Assembly (NCBI GenBank): GCA_023428905.1
Contig: JAEYWP010000004.1
Location: forward strand, 124,001 to 188,000
DNA from: Verrucomicrobiota bacterium
Lineage (GTDB): Bacteria > Verrucomicrobiota > Verrucomicrobiia > Opitutales > Opitutaceae
Direction of reading: 5' to 3'
Length of the DNA: 64,000 bases
Both the position numbers and the translations under genes were made by a program. Below the pieces are notes generated by a model. The model worked only from the letters and a program-made list of their open reading frames with translations, made no database searches and was not told the origin of the DNA. Of this stretch, positions 1 through 7,432 are shown in pieces (position 1 is the stretch's first letter; every line of letters starts with the position of its first letter).

Positions 1-350
1 GGCTGGGCGCCGCCCGCCTGGGACATGTAGTCGCGCCAGTCCTCATCGAGCTTGTTGAGGATTTCGAACTCCTTGGAGAAATCCATCTCCTCGCGGCGAT
101 CGGGCTCCTCGCCGGCGGGTGTGCCTTCGCTGTCCGTGTTGGGATGCGTGTCGTTCTCCCGTTCGAGGCTGACGCCCTCCATCGGCAATTCCTCGAGCGT
201 CGGATTCGCCTGGAGCTCCTCCTGGATGACCGAACGCAGGTCGAGCGCGGCCACCTGAAGGATTTTCAGGGACTGCCGCAATTGCGGGGCCAGGACCAGG
301 TTCTGGGTCTGGCGCTGACGGAGGTCTTGGCTAAAGCTCGGTCCGCTCAT
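1..350 (-). CDS. rpoN: RNA polymerase sigma-54 factor RpoN, N-terminal part (truncated by window edge)
   Basis: Reading the minus strand from an ATG at 350 gives an uninterrupted frame of 116 codons that runs off the window at base 1. Residues 7-53 are a clear sigma-54 region I: a Q/L-rich stretch containing LVLAPQLRQSLKILQ and then EELQANPTLEE, the normal signature of the activator-responsive domain. An acidic region II linker follows (about residues 55-85). The core-binding and DNA-binding regions, including the RpoN box, lie outside the window. The gene is 31 bases downstream of the Ser/Thr kinase stop on the same strand, so the two may be co-transcribed. RpoN binds -24/-12 promoters and needs AAA+ activators. 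The family call rests on motif recognition in region I only. Confidence 0.9.
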   Translation of the reverse strand, partial: MSGPSFSQDLRQRQTQNLVLAPQLRQSLKILQVAALDLRSVIQEELQANPTLEELPMEGVSLERENDTHPNTDSEGTPAGEEPDRREEMDFSKEFEILNKLDEDWRDYMSQAGGAQ

Positions 351-381
351 AATCTGCTTCGGCGCTTACGGTTTTCATCTC

Positions 382-1404
382 TCACGCAATCGTCGGGGCA
401 GGGGAACGGGAAAGCTGGGGCGAGACTCCGGGCTCACGGTAGTCCATGAGGTCCTTCAAATACACTCCCAGCTTTTCGTTGGTCGGGCCGTAACGATCGC
501 TGTAGAGGTAAAGTTCGAGATCCGTCAGCATCTCCGCCGCCGTCTGGTAGCGTTTGTCGCGGTCGCGCTGGAGTGCCTTCTGGATGATGGCTTCGAGCCG
601 CTCGTCGATCTCGGCGCGCAGCGTGCCGAAACGCGGGATCGGCATCGTCAGGATGTTGCGGCGCGACTCGAGGCGGTCTGCGGAACGGAAGATGTTTCGA
701 CCAAGCAGGAGCTCAGTCAGGACAATGCCGAGGGGAAACAGGTCGGCGCGGGCATCCGTCACGGCGTAACTCGCCTGCTCGGGCGAGAGGTATTCATCTT
801 TCCCGGCGATCACCTTGCCCTCCTCGTTGTACATCAGGTCGAGGGCCTTCGCGATGCCGAAGTCGGTCAGCTTCACATCGCCCTCATAGGCGATGAGGAC
901 GTTCTTCGGCCCGATGTCGCGGTGGACGATGTTGAGGTGCCGGCCTTCCGAATCGCGCTTTTGGTGGGCGTAGGCCAGCCCGCGCGCGACGCGGGAGATG
1001 ATGAAGGCGGCGATGTCGACGGGGATTTGTCGCTTCAGCGCGCGGTGCCGCTCGAGGAGCTGCTCCACGTTCACGCCGCGCACAAACTCCATCACCATGA
1101 AATACTGCCCGCCGACCTGCCCGAGGTGGTAGGTCTGGACGATGTTGGTGTGGATCAGGTCGGCCACCAGACGGGCCTCGCCGATGAAATTTTTCTGGAA
1201 TTCCGCGATCGTGGAATACTCCTCGCGGATCAACTTCACCGCGACGTTCTTGCGGAAATTGCCGGCCCCGCGCTGGACAGCCTCAAACACGAGGCCCATC
1301 CCGCCTTCAGCAATCTTGCGCGTGAGCTCGTAGTGGAGCTCGTTGAAGATGTGCTTGAGAGTCGCCACAGCCCTGAGGAATAGGCCCCGGGCGGGCGGTG
1401 GCAA
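382..1404 (-). CDS. Eukaryotic-type serine/threonine protein kinase, soluble
   Basis: This is a 340-residue protein that is almost entirely a Hanks-type kinase domain. The glycine-rich loop is IAEGGMGLVFEA (31-42), the ATP-binding Lys is in VAVKL (K57), the catalytic loop is HRDIGPKN (161-168), DFG is at 181-183, and the P+1/APE region reads GKDEYLSPEQ (201-210). All catalytic residues are present. HRDIG replaces the common HRDLK/HRDIK, and no transmembrane segment or PASTA/sensor domain follows, so it is probably cytoplasmic. The longest frame starts at a TTG (1404). An in-frame GTG at 1366-1368 preceded by CAGGG is an equally good start and would give about 328 residues. It lies immediately upstream of rpoN and diverges from the Fe-S carrier gene. 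The substrate is unknown. Confidence 0.9.
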   Translation of the reverse strand: MPPPARGLFLRAVATLKHIFNELHYELTRKIAEGGMGLVFEAVQRGAGNFRKNVAVKLIREEYSTIAEFQKNFIGEARLVADLIHTNIVQTYHLGQVGGQYFMVMEFVRGVNVEQLLERHRALKRQIPVDIAAFIISRVARGLAYAHQKRDSEGRHLNIVHRDIGPKNVLIAYEGDVKLTDFGIAKALDLMYNEEGKVIAGKDEYLSPEQASYAVTDARADLFPLGIVLTELLLGRNIFRSADRLESRRNILTMPIPRFGTLRAEIDERLEAIIQKALQRDRDKRYQTAAEMLTDLELYLYSDRYGPTNEKLGVYLKDLMDYREPGVSPQLSRSPAPTIA

Positions 1405-1491
1405 GAGCGCAGATGTCGGCTAGCATGAAAACTGCTTCGGCCTTGACCCGGGCCGATTGACATGAGGTCGGAGGCACCTAGGTTGCGCCGC

Positions 1492-1809
1492 ATGATTTCC
1501 CTGAGCCCACGTGCCGCCACGCAAGTCCGCTCGATGCAGGCCGAGCTGAACGCGCCGGAAAAGCGCCTCCGCGTTTTTGTGGAGACCGGCGGGTGTTCAG
1601 GTTTTCAATACGGGATGTCCTTCGACGTGCCCAAGGCGGACGACAGCCAGCTCGAGAGCGAGGGCGTGCAGATCCTGATCGATCCGCCCAGCCTGGCTTA
1701 CCTCAGTGGCTCGGTCATCGATTTTGACGACGGCCTCCACGGCAAGGGCTTCGAGATCAAGAACCCCAACGCCCAGAGCACCTGCGGCTGCGGCAAGTCG
1801 TTCAGCTGA
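1492..1809 (+). CDS. erpA: Iron-sulfur cluster carrier/insertion protein, HesB/IscA/ErpA family
   Basis: The protein has 105 residues from the ATG at 1492; an in-frame ATG at 1462 would add ten non-conserved residues. It is an A-type Fe-S carrier. The three conserved cysteines are visible, one in GGCSGFQY and two in the C-terminal CGCGKSF, with the usual spacing and the usual family length of about 105-115. It would accept a [2Fe-2S] or [4Fe-4S] cluster from a scaffold and deliver it to apoproteins; the large Fe-S subunit ActB encoded in this window is a plausible but unproven client. It stands alone, divergent from the kinase gene. The symbol could equally be iscA or sufA, because the subfamily cannot be settled by eye. 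Confidence 0.85.
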   Translation: MISLSPRAATQVRSMQAELNAPEKRLRVFVETGGCSGFQYGMSFDVPKADDSQLESEGVQILIDPPSLAYLSGSVIDFDDGLHGKGFEIKNPNAQSTCGCGKSFS

Positions 1810-1850
1810 GGCGGCGGGCTCAGGCCGCACGTGAGACTTCAGTCATGTAG

Positions 1851-1870
1851 GCGGGGTGCCCTCACCCCGC
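1851..1870. repeat. Perfect 8-bp hairpin, copy 1 of a repeated stem
   Basis: GCGGGGTG and its exact complement CACCCCGC flank a CCCT loop, 41 bases after the erpA stop. The same stem recurs at 1961-1980 with a different loop. There is no T-tract, so it is not a classical intrinsic terminator. It looks like a REP-type element or a stabilising 3' hairpin. Confidence 0.6.
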
Positions 1871-1960
1871 GAGGGTTGGACCGAAGCGCAAAGAAGCGCT
1901 TAGCCCGTAGGGCGGACGTCCTCGCAACCGGGCTGTGATTCGTGATCCTGAGCCGTTGCC

Positions 1961-1980
1961 GCGGGGTGGGGGCACCCCGC
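1961..1980. repeat. Perfect 8-bp hairpin, copy 2 of the same stem
   Basis: GCGGGGTG and CACCCCGC flank a GGGG loop, using the same stem sequence as 1851-1870. Between the two copies is a third small hairpin (AAGCGC 1884-1889 with GCGCTT 1896-1901). The block sits between the convergent erpA and methyltransferase genes. Confidence 0.6.
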
Positions 1981-1994
1981 CTGCAAGGCATCAG

Positions 1995-2014
1995 CGTTCG
2001 CACGCGTGCGAACG
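1995..2014. repeat. Perfect 20-bp palindrome
   Basis: CGTTCGCACGCGTGCGAACG is fully self-complementary with no loop. It lies 15 bases beyond the second hairpin and 23 bases before the end of the methyltransferase gene. It could be a protein-binding dyad or part of a REP/MITE-like element spanning about 1851-2014. Confidence 0.55.
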
Positions 2015-2036
2015 GACTCCCGTACGCCTCGCGTCC

Positions 2037-2987
2037 TCAGGCCTGACTGCCCGTCCCCTGCGCCCGCTGCAACGCCCACCAGCGGTCCTGCGACTCGTAC
2101 GCCTTGTCGAGCAACGCCTGGACCATCCGGCCCTCCGGGCGGGTGCTGAGCGCCGCCCACACGTCCTCCGGCGTGCGCCGCGGCAGGGGCGCGCGGCTGG
2201 CGGTGAAAAAGAGATCGTAGCTGAAAACCGGATTCGCGAAAGCGACCTCGGGAAAACCGATCCGCCGGAAGAGCTCCGCCGCGCTGCGCCGGCTGAAGAG
2301 GTGGAGGTGCTCGTCGTTGTTGTCCTCCATGTGCCGGAGGAAGATGTCGCCCGTGCGCACCACGTCCTCGTAGGTCAGGTGCTCCTTGTATTCGGGAGTC
2401 TGGATGACGAAAAAGCCCTCCGCGCTGAGGAGGGTGGCGCAATGCGCCAGCGTCTCGTGCGGGCGCTCGAGGTGTTCGATCACATCGTTCAGTACAATGA
2501 CATCAAAACTCCCCGGTGCGAAGGACTGCGCTTCCACCGGGCCGGTGTGCACCGTCACGTTCCAGGTCCGGCGGGCAAACTCGACCACCCAGGGGCTCAT
2601 CTCCGTCCCCTGGGCGGAAAAACCGGCCCAGCCGAGCAGGGCGAGGTATCCGCCGTGGCCGCACCCGAGTTCGAGCACCCGCGCCGGCGGGAGCTGATGG
2701 GTGAGCAGGTGGGCCAGCCAGTGGGTGCACCGCTCCGGCAGGTCCAGGCGTGCGCGCTGGTGGATGTCCGGCAGTTGGTGGTGTTCGCGCTGCCGCTTCA
2801 GCCAGTACTCTTCTGAATACAAGCCTTCGGCGGGCGGTGGCGCCGCCGCGGCCCCGCTCGCGCGGCGAGTCACCGGCGCCCGGCTGACCAGCGTGCCGCA
2901 GGCCTTGCACACGTGGTATTCGTGTGAATACGGAAAAAGCTGCGGGTAACCGCACCAGCATCCGCGCTGCTCCGGTTCGGTGCTCAC
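2037..2987 (-). CDS. Class I SAM-dependent methyltransferase with N-terminal Cys4 motif
   Basis: This 316-residue protein starts at a GTG. Residues 10-30 hold CWC and CKAC (Cys 10, 12, 27, 30), a probable zinc-binding knuckle. SAM motif I is VLELGCGHGG (about 104-113), an acidic residue follows in GTEMS, and motif IV/post-IV is VLNDVIEHL. This is the Methyltransf_23-type arrangement seen in many glycan clusters. The gene overlaps the Wzt-like ATPase stop by four bases (GTGA, 2984-2987), so it is translationally coupled as the third gene of a minus-strand wzm-wzt-methyltransferase operon. It could methylate the exported glycan or its terminus. The acceptor cannot be read from the sequence. Confidence 0.85.
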   Translation of the reverse strand: MSTEPEQRGCWCGYPQLFPYSHEYHVCKACGTLVSRAPVTRRASGAAAAPPPAEGLYSEEYWLKRQREHHQLPDIHQRARLDLPERCTHWLAHLLTHQLPPARVLELGCGHGGYLALLGWAGFSAQGTEMSPWVVEFARRTWNVTVHTGPVEAQSFAPGSFDVIVLNDVIEHLERPHETLAHCATLLSAEGFFVIQTPEYKEHLTYEDVVRTGDIFLRHMEDNNDEHLHLFSRRSAAELFRRIGFPEVAFANPVFSYDLFFTASRAPLPRRTPEDVWAALSTRPEGRMVQALLDKAYESQDRWWALQRAQGTGSQA

Positions 2988-4327
2988 GTGTAGGAAATCT
3001 CCAGGGGCAGCTGCGCCACCCCGTAGAAGGGCATCGCGCCGGCGCCGTGGTGGGAGACGCTGATGGGGCCCAGACCGCCGACCCGGTCATAAAAGGTGCC
3101 GACGTTGGGGTCGTTCTCGTCGCACTCCGCCGCGTCGAGCGCGAGCGTGTAGGGCCCGGGGTGAAGGGAGAGGGTGATCTGGAAATCGAGCATGATCTCC
3201 TCCTCGGCGGCCAGGGCGGCCATGGGGAAGCGGACCTGGGGGGTCCCGGCGGCGAAGACCAGATTGCCCATCCGGTCGTGCAGCTGCAGTCCGACCGAGG
3301 GCAGGGCGATCGCCTGGCGCGCCTTGAGCAGCACACGCAGGGTGGCGCGGTGCATCATCTGCACGTCCCAGGTGGCGCCGCCCTGGCCGTCGTAGAGCGC
3401 GGCCGCGACAAATTCGAAGGTGCGGTCGCCATGGCGGGTCTTGGCGGTGGGCAGGACGTTGTCCTTCAGCAAGGCCTCGCGCGTGGCTGCGTCCACCGCC
3501 GGGTGTTTGCCCGCCTCGGCCTGCGCCACGCGGGTGCGCGCCAGGTGCAGGTTGAAATAGCGGCTGACGCAGTCCTCCGGGGCGCCGTCATAGACGAGGT
3601 TGCCCTGGTTGAGGAGCAGCCCGCGCTGGCAGAGGTTTTGCACCGAGCCCATGTCATGGGAGACAAAGATCAGGGTGGCGCCCCGGTGCAGGATTTCACG
3701 GATACGCTGGAAACACTTCTGGGTGAAAAACACGTCGCCCACGCTGAGTGCCTCGTCGACGATCAGGATGTCGGGCTGGACGTTGATCGCGACGGCGAAG
3801 GCGAGGCGCATCATCATGCCCGAAGAATACGTTTTCACCGGCTGGTCGATGAAGTCGCCGATATCGGCAAAGGCGGCGATTTCGTCGAAACGCGCGGTCA
3901 TGTCGCTCCGCGAGAAACCGTAGATGGCGCCGTTCAGATAGACGTTCTCGCGTCCGGTGAAGTCGGGATTGAAGCCGGACCCCAATTCAAGGAGCGCCGA
4001 TACCCGCCCGTTGACCCGCACCGAACCGCTGGTCGGGGTGAGGGTGCCCGCGATCAGTTGGAGCAAGGTGCTTTTCCCGGAGCCATTGCGCCCGATGATG
4101 CCCGTCGCCTCGCCCCGCCGGATGGAAAACGAGAGTTCCTTCAGCGCCCAGAAGTCGCGATACCCGGCCGCCGCGCGGGCATTGAGGGCGCGGTGGGGCG
4201 AGCTCGCCCGCGGGAAAACGCCGGCCACGCTCTCAAGCACGGGGCTTTTCAACCTTGCCGACGGCGTATTCCAGATGCGGTAGGCTTTAGACAGGCGCTC
4301 AATCTGAATGATGGGCTCGTCGGCCAT
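2984..4327 (-). CDS. wzt: Polysaccharide ABC exporter ATPase with C-terminal carbohydrate-binding domain (Wzt-like, copy 1)
   Basis: The protein has 447 residues from the ATG at 4327. A longer frame to 4423 adds 32 residues without family character. Walker A is GRNGSGKST (79-87), the signature is YSSGMMMRL, and Walker B is ILIVDEAL. This is the TagH/Wzt subfamily, which has a long N-terminal extension before Walker A. After about residue 290 a beta-rich C-terminal domain follows, typical of Wzt proteins that recognise the modified non-reducing end of a glycan. Its partner permease gene lies upstream at 4585-5406, separated by 257 bases. It is a paralogue of the ATPase at 15354, sharing SKAYRIW, PSARLKS and LELGSGFNP. 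Confidence 0.93.
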   Translation of the reverse strand: MADEPIIQIERLSKAYRIWNTPSARLKSPVLESVAGVFPRASSPHRALNARAAAGYRDFWALKELSFSIRRGEATGIIGRNGSGKSTLLQLIAGTLTPTSGSVRVNGRVSALLELGSGFNPDFTGRENVYLNGAIYGFSRSDMTARFDEIAAFADIGDFIDQPVKTYSSGMMMRLAFAVAINVQPDILIVDEALSVGDVFFTQKCFQRIREILHRGATLIFVSHDMGSVQNLCQRGLLLNQGNLVYDGAPEDCVSRYFNLHLARTRVAQAEAGKHPAVDAATREALLKDNVLPTAKTRHGDRTFEFVAAALYDGQGGATWDVQMMHRATLRVLLKARQAIALPSVGLQLHDRMGNLVFAAGTPQVRFPMAALAAEEEIMLDFQITLSLHPGPYTLALDAAECDENDPNVGTFYDRVGGLGPISVSHHGAGAMPFYGVAQLPLEISYT

Positions 4328-4334
4328 AGCAGCG

Positions 4335-4529
4335 TCAGGCGTGATCCACCACCGATGCGTGCGCAGGAGACCTCGTACTGCGACGCGTGCGCTGCACGAC
4401 ATGCAAGAGGTCCCAATTGGCATTCAGGCTTTCTTGATAATCGCGGGTGAGGAGCGAAGTCGGGAACATCTCCACCCACACTGGGCCATACGGGCGCGAT
4501 CCTGCAAGGTTTCGGATGGCGGAGCGCAT
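4335..4529 (-). other. Unassigned 64-codon open frame between wzm and wzt
   Basis: Between the permease stop (4585) and the ATPase start (4327) one minus-strand frame stays open from an ATG at 4529 to 4335. It encodes a peptide containing GPVWVEMFPTSLLTRDYQES. I recognise no family. The spacer is unusual because exporter pairs normally abut, as the second pair in this window nearly does. It may be a small protein, a remnant, or chance in GC-rich DNA. Confidence 0.25.
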
Positions 4530-4584
4530 CTGCCAGCCGCGTCCTCGTTCAAGGGGGGCAGCTGGGTCCCCCGGTGCAGAACCC

Positions 4585-5406
4585 TCAAAGCACGTCAGCG
4601 AAGCCAGATTTTGTCCTGTGGAAAAACCAGCTCCCGATCCCAAGAGACACCAGTCCGCAGGCCCAGGAATAAGCCAGTCCCCACGTATTCACCGGCAGGT
4701 GCCAGAGCAGGACACAGCGGGTCGCATCGATGGTATGGAGGATGGGATTCCAGCGCATCACTGCCCAGAGCGCGGGTATACTCTGCACGCTTTGAACGGA
4801 GAAAAACACCGCACTCGCATAAAGCACGACTTGGCTGAGGAAGCCCGTGATCTGTCCGACATCCCGAAAGAAGACTCCGAATGCGCTCATGAAGAGAGAG
4901 AGGCCGACACAGAGGAGAACGTGCGGCAGCAGGATGGGCACCAGCCAGGCCACCCCGACCACCGAGGTGATACGTCCCGTCATAAGGGCGCCCAAAAAAA
5001 GCAGGGAGAAGCTGATCGCCGCGTGAAACCAGAGTGCGGCTACATTCGAAAGCGGTAGTAGTTCCAGCGGGAAGACCACCTTCTTCACCAGATTGGGATT
5101 GTTGAGGATAAAGGTGGGGGAGGCGGCTAGCGTTTCGGCGAAGACGTGAAACACGACCAGGCCCGCGAAAACCCCCAGGGCATAATCCACCCGGGTTTCG
5201 TTCGGCAGGACATTAAACCCGTTTTTGAAAACGAAGCTGAAAACCACCACGTACAGCCCCAGCATCAGGAGCGGATTCAGCACCGCCCATGCAAGGCCCA
5301 GGTGGCTCCCGCGGTGGCGCATCTCCACCGCACGGACGGTGAACTGCCACCATACCTCAACGCGGTGTGCGAAGGAGAGTGCAGAGGTGCGGGAGGGTGC
5401 AGACAT
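4585..5406 (-). CDS. wzm: Polysaccharide ABC exporter permease (Wzm-like, copy 1)
   Basis: The protein has 273 residues from the ATG at 5406 (MSAPSRTS). The frame is open to 5526, but the extra 40 residues are low-complexity and non-conserved. It is an ABC-2 type permease of the polyol/polysaccharide exporter family. An amphipathic N-terminus with VEMRHRGSHLGLAWAVLNPLL leads into six predicted membrane helices, and the end is the family-typical KSGFADVL. The second permease at 14494 has the same opening (IEMRHKGSLLGMVWAVLSPLL) and the same ending (RSAFADVI). With the ATPase downstream it forms an exporter for an undecaprenyl-linked glycan in the inner membrane. Confidence 0.92.
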   Translation of the reverse strand: MSAPSRTSALSFAHRVEVWWQFTVRAVEMRHRGSHLGLAWAVLNPLLMLGLYVVVFSFVFKNGFNVLPNETRVDYALGVFAGLVVFHVFAETLAASPTFILNNPNLVKKVVFPLELLPLSNVAALWFHAAISFSLLFLGALMTGRITSVVGVAWLVPILLPHVLLCVGLSLFMSAFGVFFRDVGQITGFLSQVVLYASAVFFSVQSVQSIPALWAVMRWNPILHTIDATRCVLLWHLPVNTWGLAYSWACGLVSLGIGSWFFHRTKSGFADVL

Positions 5407-5563
5407 GGGAAGGGTCCCGGCCAAAGGGCGGGGCAATGCAGTTACCAGCCCGGTGCGATGACGCAAACGCAAAGCAGGCTGCTTGGGCGGTGCGGCCGCG
5501 GAAACGGGCTCACCAACTGCGAGCATTGACTCGCCTCAGTCGAGGCTTACGTGATCCATCGCC

Positions 5564-7432
5564 TTGAACGACGCGTCCCCAGTCGAATCTGACCGACGAA
5601 CGCCTGCACCCGCGGGGAACCGCCTGGGGCGGGTGGCATTGTTCGAAGGCATCTTCCTTTGGGCAGCCTTTTTTGCCACAGTCGCGATCGCAGTCTGGTG
5701 CGCTCCGCGCGGTTTTGAATTCCTGGATACGGGGTGTTATTTCCTGGAATACAAATGGCCGGAGGATGTTGCGGATACCCACACGACGTACCGACTCTTC
5801 GCTCGGCCATTTTTTCTTTTGGTGGGTGAAAGCGTGACCGGTTTCCGCCTGCTCAGCTGGGCCTTTGTCTGGCTGTCGGCGGTGGTCTTCGGCTGGGGCT
5901 TGCTCCGGCATTTTCAGATGCTGTTTCCCGCGGCACGTTTTCGCTGGCCCGTATTTGTTGCACTTGCCCTTCTCGCCAGCGCGGCCGTGTACACCATCAA
6001 GCCGGCGGCGCTGACCTATAACTCGCTCAATTTTGTCGCTGTTTGCATCGCCCTCGGACTCTTCCTCTCCGGGGTCGCAAGGCTGATCGCCCCGCCCTCG
6101 TCCCCCTCCTGGCGCGGCGTCGTTGAAATCGCACTGGCGGCTGCGGTCGCAACGGTGGATGTCCTGGTGAAGCCGACCACTGCCGTTTACGTTCTCGCCT
6201 GCATCGGCGGTTATTGTGCGGTGTGCCCGGCCCTTCCCTGGCAGGCGAAAAAACGACTGGGACTTGTGGCGGTGGCCGCGGGCGGCGTCGGATTGGTCGC
6301 CATGATTGTGGTGGTGGGCGGTATCGGTGGTTTCATGACGCGGGTCTCCACGCTTACGTCCATCCTCCAAAACCGTTCCTTCATGGAGGAACTCAATACG
6401 CGGACGGTGCGAGAATTCGGCGAGATTGGGACGTTCCTTCTTGGCGACCTGCGTCACGCCGCGATCGCCCTGGGTGTCGGCGGACTCCTGGTGGCGTGCC
6501 TGCGCCGGTCGGAAATAAACGCGCGCCGCACCGCGGTCGTGGTCGGAGGCGTGGCGTGGGCGCTCTGGCTTTACGCGACCGTGCGGGCGGGACTATGGAG
6601 GGGCTCCCATGGTCTGTATTTTGAGGGCATTGTGGCGCGGCTTTATCTCGGTGCGGCGCTTCTGACGGGTGCGGCAGCGGTGGTTTCCTGGGCGGTCATT
6701 CCAGCCGCGTCGAGGCAGCGGATGTCCGGTGGGCAGCCACTCCTGAAGCTTCTCGTATGGGGCATCCTCATGACGGTCCCCTTTGCCGGTGCCTACGGCT
6801 CGACCACCTCGGTGTACCTGAATGGCGCATTGTATTCCATCTGCTGGCTGGCGGCGGCGCTCCTCGCGGTGGCGGAGTTGATGCGCGTCTGGGGCACGCG
6901 GTTGATATTCCCGGCGGTGGCCGTCCCCATGGCGGTTTACGCGGTGGCGCAGCTGGTGCACGGGCAGATCATCATGCCTTACATGTACCCGCGTCCCCTC
7001 TGGGAGAATACCGTGCCGACTGCGATTGGAGCGGAGGGCAATGAACTGTTGGTTGACCCGGACACCAGCCAGGTGATCACCACCACCCGCGAGATTCTCA
7101 CCCGGCACGGCTTCAAGGCGGGGGACGATATCTTTTGTTTCTTCAATGTGCCCGGGCTGGTTTACGCGGTGGGAGGGCGCTCCCCGGTGATCCCCTGGTA
7201 TTTTGGACGCATCTATGTCGGCAACCCGGTCGAGGAGTACCACATGCAGGCTGCCGGCCCGGAGCGCCGGGCGAACGCGTGGATCATCACTCAGGCGGAC
7301 GTGGAGCAGTTCCGGGAGCATTTTGTCCGGGGCGGAATCAATTTTCCTGAGGGCTACGAACAGATCGGAACGCTGAAGAATCACCAGTCTGGACTTCCTC
7401 TCGGTATCTGGAAACCAAGGACGCGGCAATGA
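5564..7432 (+). CDS. Polytopic membrane protein, probable GT-C-type glycosyltransferase
   Basis: This 622-residue protein has a soluble N-terminus and roughly a dozen hydrophobic segments, then a C-terminal soluble tail of about 130 residues (from about 490). After the first helix comes RGFEFLDTGCYFLEYKWPED, an acidic loop of the kind that carries the metal/substrate site in GT-C enzymes; this reading is inference. The frame begins at a TTG (5564). A GTG at 5633 preceded by GGGGCGG is a good alternative start. The stop overlaps the next gene (ATGA at 7429-7432), so both are translated together. GT-C enzymes take sugars from polyprenyl-phosphate on the periplasmic side. I cannot name the sugar or exclude a transport role. 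Confidence 0.6.
   Translation: MNDASPVESDRRTPAPAGNRLGRVALFEGIFLWAAFFATVAIAVWCAPRGFEFLDTGCYFLEYKWPEDVADTHTTYRLFARPFFLLVGESVTGFRLLSWAFVWLSAVVFGWGLLRHFQMLFPAARFRWPVFVALALLASAAVYTIKPAALTYNSLNFVAVCIALGLFLSGVARLIAPPSSPSWRGVVEIALAAAVATVDVLVKPTTAVYVLACIGGYCAVCPALPWQAKKRLGLVAVAAGGVGLVAMIVVVGGIGGFMTRVSTLTSILQNRSFMEELNTRTVREFGEIGTFLLGDLRHAAIALGVGGLLVACLRRSEINARRTAVVVGGVAWALWLYATVRAGLWRGSHGLYFEGIVARLYLGAALLTGAAAVVSWAVIPAASRQRMSGGQPLLKLLVWGILMTVPFAGAYGSTTSVYLNGALYSICWLAAALLAVAELMRVWGTRLIFPAVAVPMAVYAVAQLVHGQIIMPYMYPRPLWENTVPTAIGAEGNELLVDPDTSQVITTTREILTRHGFKAGDDIFCFFNVPGLVYAVGGRSPVIPWYFGRIYVGNPVEEYHMQAAGPERRANAWIITQADVEQFREHFVRGGINFPEGYEQIGTLKNHQSGLPLGIWKPRTRQ

Noticed and set aside
4228..4260. GC-rich dyads and G runs elsewhere in the glycan region as regulatory sites
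   Set aside because: Short inverted repeats are expected by chance at this GC content; only perfect stems of seven or more in intergenic DNA were kept.
2924..4450. 508-codon plus-strand frame opposite the Wzt-like gene
   Set aside because: Antisense shadow; the minus-strand ATPase has all ABC motifs.
5510..6457. 315-codon minus-strand frame
   Set aside because: Shadow of the membrane protein gene at 5564; charged low-complexity product.
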